Shown piece after piece: positions 21,581-24,825 of a stretch of DNA of 24,825 nt (positions are counted from its first letter, which is position 1; each line of letters begins with the position of its first letter). The position numbers and the translations under genes were made by a program. The DNA lies in NCBI GenBank assembly GCA_963550135.1, contig CAUVBP010000013.1:1-24825 (forward strand). Reading direction: 5' to 3'. Source of the DNA: Saccharimonas sp963550135. GTDB taxonomy: Bacteria > Patescibacteriota > Saccharimonadia > Saccharimonadales > Saccharimonadaceae. A model generated the notes under the pieces. The model did no database searches. It was not told where the DNA came from and saw only the letters and a program-made list of their open reading frames with translations.

Positions 21581-21586
21581 AGTATA
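21581..21586 (-). promoter_or_regulatory. Putative -10 box before the truncated CYTH gene
   Basis: TATACT ends 6 nt before the TTG at 21574, the same spacing as at the other leaderless candidates. Confidence 0.4.
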
Positions 21587-21601
21587 TAAATGATATCACG
21601 T

Positions 21602-22174
21602 TTAGAGTACGTCCACTGGACCGATAATATCCGTATTACCAAAGTAAAAATCGGTTAAGACCTGCCGCCATGGCGTGCTGGTTGCCGCAGCATATATCAT
21701 TTTGCCAATATCACCATGGCAAGCCAACAACACCGTTTGATCTGGATGTTGACGCGCCATGAAATCAAGCACCCGCTGGCCGCGAGCCAATAACTCAGGA
21801 AAAGTCTCAGCGCCGTCAGGATGCAAAAAATAGGTCACGTTTTCTGCTTTGATGATGTCCGGCGCACAAATTTCCTCAATATCAGCGGCCGGCTTACCAG
21901 TCATAATGCCAAAATCACGCTCGATTAAATCATCGTGAACTATCGGCTCGGCAAGACCCAGTGCTGTCGCTACAATCGCGGCCGTCTCGAAAGCTCGATC
22001 AAGCGGCGATGCGTACACCGCGTCAAAAACCAGTTCCCTATCCTTGATGTGACGCGCCAATTGCCGCGCTTGCTGACGTCCCAAATCAGTCAGCGGCAGG
22101 TCGCGATGGCCGTTCAGAATCCCGCGCACATTGTCTTCATTCTGGCCGTGGCGAGCGATATAGATAGTAGTCAT
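21602..22174 (-). CDS. Histidine phosphatase family protein (phosphoglycerate-mutase-like)
   Basis: This 190-residue enzyme has the RHG motif at its start (R8, H9, G10, in YIARHGQNEDN), R60 in SPLDRAFETA, acid E85 in LIERDFGIMTG, and the second histidine H153 in CHGDIGK. All four core residues are present, so it should be active through a phosphohistidine. Substrate cannot be told; short family members are usually phosphatases (CobC/PhoE-like) rather than mutases. The ATG at 22174 follows TATACT by 7 nt; a start at 22207 would overlap the promoter. Confidence 0.85.
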   Translation of the reverse strand: MTTIYIARHGQNEDNVRGILNGHRDLPLTDLGRQQARQLARHIKDRELVFDAVYASPLDRAFETAAIVATALGLAEPIVHDDLIERDFGIMTGKPAADIEEICAPDIIKAENVTYFLHPDGAETFPELLARGQRVLDFMARQHPDQTVLLACHGDIGKMIYAAATSTPWRQVLTDFYFGNTDIIGPVDVL

Positions 22175-22181
22175 AAGCTTT

Positions 22182-22187
22182 AGTATA
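22182..22187 (-). promoter_or_regulatory. Putative extended -10 box for the phosphatase gene (leaderless)
   Basis: TGATATACT ends 7 nt before the ATG at 22174. Confidence 0.5.
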
Positions 22188-22250
22188 TCATCTCTGTCAG
22201 GCGGCAAGAAACCTCATAGAAACCCTACTTACCACTAAAACTCCTTGTTA

Positions 22251-22643
22251 TCAAACCATCGATACGTCCCGCGAATGACGCTCCAGCCAATCAGCAATCG
22301 CATCAATATCGAGATGATTGGTCGCAACGCGGACGGCGAAATTTTCTAGTTCACCTCGCTGTGCTGTAAAATTATACCCATTCACCTCCAGCAAAGTCAG
22401 TCCAGCGAGCATTGCCGTCCGCTTATTGCCATCAGCGAACGGATGGTCGCCAATAATCCCGCGCATCAACGCCGCTGCCTTGGCAAATACTGTTGCATAT
22501 AATTCCTCGCCAAATACTACTTGATGCTGTGTTGACACCGCAGCCTCCAGTCGTCCGACGTCACGCACGCCATCTGTACCGCCGTCTTTGACAAGCACCA
22601 GTGCATGAAGCTGCAGAATCTGCTCGAGAGTCAAACTAACCAT
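22251..22643 (-). CDS. doc: Doc-type toxin (Fic/Doc family)
   Basis: This 130-residue Fic-fold protein has the core motif HPFADGNKR (67-75) preceded by ALMRGIIGD, and the typical Doc start LTLEQILQLHALVL. Doc toxins phosphorylate elongation factor Tu, halting translation; other short Fic proteins transfer AMP. The motif has DGN where P1 Doc has NAN, so the reaction is open. The start overlaps the antitoxin stop by one base (TAATG), so the toxin is made only after its antitoxin. The length is normal for Doc and nothing looks broken. Confidence 0.9.
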   Translation of the reverse strand: MVSLTLEQILQLHALVLVKDGGTDGVRDVGRLEAAVSTQHQVVFGEELYATVFAKAAALMRGIIGDHPFADGNKRTAMLAGLTLLEVNGYNFTAQRGELENFAVRVATNHLDIDAIADWLERHSRDVSMV

Positions 22644-22864
22644 TAGCGCTTCGCCAAGTGAGAAAAGTCCTCTTTGTATCGCCTAAGGAGCGAGTTTGCA
22701 GTTTTGAGCACTTGATTATCATCAGCCGCCTCCGAAAGCTTACGTACCGTGACTTCAATTTCGTCGCCATCGCGAATCCCCAGCGCCCGCAAATCCCGCG
22801 CCGGCAGCGTCACGCCGCGGCTCGAACCAATCTTGATAATTTTTTGAATCGTAGTGATTACCAT
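22643..22864 (-). CDS. AbrB/MazE-type antitoxin
   Basis: This 73-residue protein has a swapped-hairpin AbrB domain at residues 1-45 (IQKIIKIGSSRGVTLPARDLRALGI then DGDEIEVTVR) and a helical C-terminal tail (LLRRYKEDFSHLAKR) likely to bind and block Doc. AbrB-type antitoxins also bind their own promoter, so the pair is probably autoregulated. TATAAT ends 6 nt before the ATG in an AT-rich stretch with the near-palindrome AAAATTATAATTTT at 22879-22893, a plausible operator. Confidence 0.9.
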   Translation of the reverse strand: MVITTIQKIIKIGSSRGVTLPARDLRALGIRDGDEIEVTVRKLSEAADDNQVLKTANSLLRRYKEDFSHLAKR

Positions 22865-22870
22865 ACAAAC

Positions 22871-22876
22871 ATTATA
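22871..22876 (-). promoter_or_regulatory. Toxin-antitoxin promoter, extended -10 (leaderless)
   Basis: TGTTATAAT ends 6 nt before the antitoxin ATG. Confidence 0.55.
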
Positions 22877-22921
22877 ACAAAATTATAATTTTATTGCAAT
22901 ATCGGCTAAACTAACCAATAT

Positions 22922-23407
22922 TTACCGCACGATTTCGCTATACAACTCATGCCATTTCATATGCGCTCTATACGCTCGAGCTAGCGCGTCAACCTCGCTC
23001 TTCTGAAGCAATAACTCCTCAGGGTTAATAAACATTATTTCGTCACCCTCTTCACCTGGTATAAAGTCAAAATTCTCCGGCCAGACACGGCAATAAAAAC
23101 AGATTTGATTTGCATCAAGCCGCTCGATATGCATCTGTTCTGATGCGTCAAACAGCTGGTAGCGCAAATCGCCTTTATAGCCAACTTCTTCGTACAACTC
23201 GCGTTTCAGCGATGATTCAAAATCCTCATCATAATCCATGCCTCCGCCCGGCAAATCCCAATAAGTCCGATTAATTTCCTTGACGACCAAAATCTGCCCA
23301 GCGTCGTTATAGATGAGAGCTTTGAGCGAAATTCGGTAGAGGTAATCGTGGCGAGTCACTCCGACTGAATCTTGCGTTACGAGATGCCCGTTGGTAAGTT
23401 TTGTCAT
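22922..23407 (-). CDS. NUDIX hydrolase
   Basis: This 161-residue protein has a complete Nudix box (GGGMDYDEDFESSLKRELYE then EVG; residues 54-76) after the strand RISLKALIYNDAGQILVVKE. It should hydrolyse a nucleoside diphosphate linked to some moiety; the substrate is not evident. It ends with a helix rich in aromatic residues (RAHMKWHELYSEI). The N-terminal 58 residues are closely repeated in the broken copy at 24447-24623. TATAAT ends 7 nt before the ATG. Confidence 0.88.
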   Translation of the reverse strand: MTKLTNGHLVTQDSVGVTRHDYLYRISLKALIYNDAGQILVVKEINRTYWDLPGGGMDYDEDFESSLKRELYEEVGYKGDLRYQLFDASEQMHIERLDANQICFYCRVWPENFDFIPGEEGDEIMFINPEELLLQKSEVDALARAYRAHMKWHELYSEIVR

Positions 23408-23414
23408 AGGGACA

Positions 23415-23420
23415 ATTATA
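23415..23420 (-). promoter_or_regulatory. Putative extended -10 box for the NUDIX gene (leaderless)
   Basis: TGTTATAAT ends 7 nt before the ATG at 23407 and overlaps the stop of the upstream gene. Confidence 0.5.
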
Positions 23421-24105
23421 ACACTTTTAGCCTAAACCCAGCGTAAGTACCATCGTGCTTATATGCCTCCTCGCCAAGGAACGCCGGGATAGTTTGCAAC
23501 GTATCGTTATAGACAAAGTTTTTAAGACCGACTGTATTTTTTTCTTCCTCGGGTAAAATATTCCCCGTCATCTTATAAAAAGTTCGCTCTTGGTCAACTG
23601 CCTCCTCGTCCAAATATCTTGCTATATCAGTACATATCTGCTCGTACAGATCATCGTTCAAATGCGAATTTGGCACTTCATAAGCCACGAAGTTTGGTGC
23701 CACTGTAGTGGTGTCATTAAGCGGCTTAACCACCAGAACGTCTTTTACAGCGCTAGAGTTAATAAACCTCTGTACTACTTCATTATTTTTATCTGCCGTT
23801 ATCAAAATATCTGGCTGCTCGGCAGTGGTCGTATGAAAATCCAATACCAACTCGGGCTTCAATAGCCGAATCCGCTCCTCGATAATCTTCGCACGCCGAC
23901 CCTCATAAGTATCCAAACCAAGTCCATAACTCCTATTTAGATCCGATTCAGTATAGCGCACATTCTTTGCGTAAGCGCGCGGATTAGCTATGATAAATTC
24001 TATATCCTCCAGCAGCTTAGACCTTTTGGAGAGCATATATGCTAGCACATTTGGGCCTAGTAATTCATTACCGTGGGTGGAAATTATTGCGAGTATTTTT
24101 GTCAT
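23416..24105 (-). CDS. Aspartoacylase/succinylglutamate desuccinylase-like zinc deacylase
   Basis: This 229-residue protein has the zinc site of the AstE/AspA family: H11 and E14 in STHGNELLGP, and H91 in VLDFHTTT, with DLNRSYG (55-61) as the substrate-binding RDxNR-like segment. A late YKMTGNILPEE region fits the small C-terminal beta domain. Family members remove acyl groups from amino acids such as N-acetylaspartate or N-succinylglutamate. The protein is shorter than typical aspartoacylase (about 310 residues), close to compact bacterial forms. A -10-like AATAAT or TAGAAT lies 6 or 9 nt before the ATG. Confidence 0.82.
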   Translation of the reverse strand: MTKILAIISTHGNELLGPNVLAYMLSKRSKLLEDIEFIIANPRAYAKNVRYTESDLNRSYGLGLDTYEGRRAKIIEERIRLLKPELVLDFHTTTAEQPDILITADKNNEVVQRFINSSAVKDVLVVKPLNDTTTVAPNFVAYEVPNSHLNDDLYEQICTDIARYLDEEAVDQERTFYKMTGNILPEEEKNTVGLKNFVYNDTLQTIPAFLGEEAYKHDGTYAGFRLKVL

Positions 24106-24158
24106 ATAGCTATTATTCTACGCTGTAAAAACAAATCTGCCAACGATATACGCGCTAT

Positions 24159-24254
24159 TTATTGCATATTATTATATACATCAAACGCATCAATAATTTC
24201 TTGGTTGCGAATTACTTCGCTAGCATCAGCTCTTGCTATAATAGCTCTTGTCAT
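24159..24254 (-). CDS. Tiny 31-residue ORF overlapping the NYN-like fragment
   Basis: The ORF begins MTRAIIARADASEVIRNQEI and overlaps the previous ORF stop by 4 bp (ATGA). It is hydrophilic and helical in character. It could be a real coupled small gene or the shifted remainder of a broken protein. I do not recognise it. Confidence 0.3.
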   Translation of the reverse strand: MTRAIIARADASEVIRNQEIIDAFDVYNNMQ

Positions 24255-24361
24255 TTGTCTATCTTTGTTAGTTTGTCCTTTGGGGGTATTTTGCCATGTT
24301 CAATCAAAGCATCGGCAGCTTTATACAAAAAATTTCGACCATCGACATATACCCTCTTCAT
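24251..24361 (-). pseudogene. 36-residue NYN/PIN-like N-terminal fragment
   Basis: The ORF starts MKRVYVDGRNFLYKAADALI and ends KLTKIDK. The RVYVDGRNFLY strand resembles the first strand of NYN-domain RNases (usually VxxDGxN), whose aspartate is catalytic, but the rest of the roughly 150-residue domain is missing. TATAAT ends 7 nt before the ATG. It lies in a debris region next to a broken NUDIX copy, which supports a remnant. Expression is still possible. Confidence 0.4.
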
Positions 24362-24368
24362 ACACCTT

Positions 24369-24374
24369 ATTATA
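24369..24374 (-). promoter_or_regulatory. Putative extended -10 box for the NYN-like fragment
   Basis: TGGTATAAT ends 7 nt before the ATG at 24361, directly after the hairpin at 24381-24408. Confidence 0.45.
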
Positions 24375-24380
24375 CCAAAA

Positions 24381-24408
24381 CCTCGACGGGGACGAACCCA
24401 AGTCGAGG
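24381..24408 (-). terminator. Hairpin with TTCG loop downstream of the broken NUDIX copy
   Basis: On the minus strand CCTCGAC pairs with GTCGAGG (7 bp), an inner GGG/TCC closes a TTCG tetraloop, and TTTTGG follows. It is a likely terminator for transcripts from the truncated NUDIX promoter, just before the next promoter. Confidence 0.6.
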
Positions 24409-24446
24409 TGCTGTATGTATTATACTAGCAGAGATGCGCATATAAA

Positions 24447-24623
24447 TCAATCCATACCTCCGCCCGGCAAATCCCAATACGTCCGATCAATCTCCTTGAC
24501 GACCAAAATCTGCCCAGCGTCGTTGTAAATCAAGGCTTTGAGCGAGATGCGATACAAACAATCCAGATGGTCCGTGCCATCTAAATTCTGCGTGATGATA
24601 TGTCCGTTGGTGGTTTTTGACAT
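24447..24623 (-). pseudogene. Truncated NUDIX hydrolase, duplicate of the gene at 22922-23407
   Basis: These 58 residues closely match the N-terminus of the intact NUDIX protein; RISLKALIYNDAGQILVVKE is identical in both. The match stops right after GGGMD, with TGA following, inside the Nudix box and before the REL.EE metal site. It cannot be an active hydrolase. The promoter TATAAT with 7-nt spacing remains, so the fragment may still be transcribed. Similarity breaks sharply at the DNA level, which suggests recombination rather than slow decay. Confidence 0.85.
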
Positions 24624-24630
24624 GAAAGTA

Positions 24631-24636
24631 ATTATA
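24631..24636 (-). promoter_or_regulatory. Putative -10 box of the broken NUDIX copy
   Basis: TATAAT ends 7 nt before the ATG at 24623. Confidence 0.45.
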
Positions 24637-24742
24637 CTACACCTGAACGCCAAATGGCTGATACCATCTCACCTACCGTATATTCTGTCTTTCCAATACC
24701 CATGATTAACTGCTTATTGGGTGTTAACAAGTTGGGAATCAT

Positions 24743-24825
24743 CTAATTGTGATACTCTTTTATTTTACCGGCATATTCAGTCAAAAGATTCTTTGAATAA
24801 ATTTTTTCATTTCTTGAATTTCTAA
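24743..24825 (-). CDS. Possible C-terminal end of a gene running off the window
   Basis: The last open stretch on the minus strand ends SKNLLTEYAGKIKEYHN, then TAG. It is hydrophilic and reads like a real C-terminus, but only 26 residues are visible. The stretch 24,637-24,742 has nothing else that I can support. Confidence 0.3.
   Translation of the reverse strand, partial: RNSRNEKIYSKNLLTEYAGKIKEYHN

Noticed and set aside
24381..24408. Possible tRNA 3' half (GGGTTCG-like loop)
   Set aside because: The T-stem does not pair properly and there is no anticodon or D arm. It folds better as a terminator with a TTCG loop. No tRNA or rRNA gene was found in the window.
24073..24528. 151-residue plus-strand ORF
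   Set aside because: It runs antisense across the start of the deacylase gene, the debris region and the NUDIX fragment, has mixed composition and no domain.
1..24825. CRISPR array, insertion sequence or transposase
   Set aside because: No regularly spaced repeats and no transposase-like protein were seen. The only mobile element is the inovirus-like provirus.

Overview
The window looks like a chromosomal segment of a small-genome, monoderm bacterium, most likely Candidatus Saccharibacteria (TM7) or a close relative in the Patescibacteria. This is inferred, not proven: the gene set is compact, TGA reads as stop, the division and cell-wall genes are divergent, and no outer-membrane gene is seen. 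Almost every host gene is on the minus strand. The base composition changes sharply. Bases 1 to about 4,900 are AT-rich, and the rest is much richer in G+C.

Bases 21-4490 hold a complete filamentous-phage (inovirus-like) provirus of about 4.4 kb. A 35-bp direct repeat flanks it, and the repeat's core resembles a XerC/XerD dif site. Read along the minus strand, the gene order matches M13: a small protein in the gene V position, an VIII-like major coat protein, a terminator, two tiny membrane proteins, a III-like adhesin with signal peptide and C-terminal anchor, a VI-like membrane protein, a Zot/gene I ATPase, a GC-rich hairpin block, then a rolling-circle Rep in the gene II position. No secretin gene is present, which fits a host with one membrane. 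The only plus-strand gene is an accessory DUF2726 protein with its own promoter.

Bases 4,985-12,709 carry a dcw cluster: rsmH, a 24-codon ORF, ftsL-like, ftsI, mraY, ftsW, murG and ftsQ. These genes make lipid II and build the septum. Upstream lie yvcK, a DUF4868 (KwaB-like) gene and a PIF1-type helicase. Next come metK behind a SAM-I riboswitch, RNase HI, a gene of unknown function, and an hsp20 gene controlled by a CIRCE operator. The last 5 kb is an accessory stretch of small, mostly separately promoted genes: a class I glutamine amidotransferase, two NUDIX hydrolases, a truncated CYTH protein, a histidine phosphatase, an AbrB-Doc toxin-antitoxin pair, an aspartoacylase-like deacylase, and debris that includes a cut-off NUDIX copy.

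One pattern runs through the whole window. At thirteen genes a TATAAT-like box ends exactly 6 or 7 nt before the start codon, which predicts leaderless mRNAs. Genes inside operons have Shine-Dalgarno sites or stop/start overlaps instead. The phage accessory gene follows the leaderless host pattern, while the phage structural genes use Shine-Dalgarno sites and overlaps.
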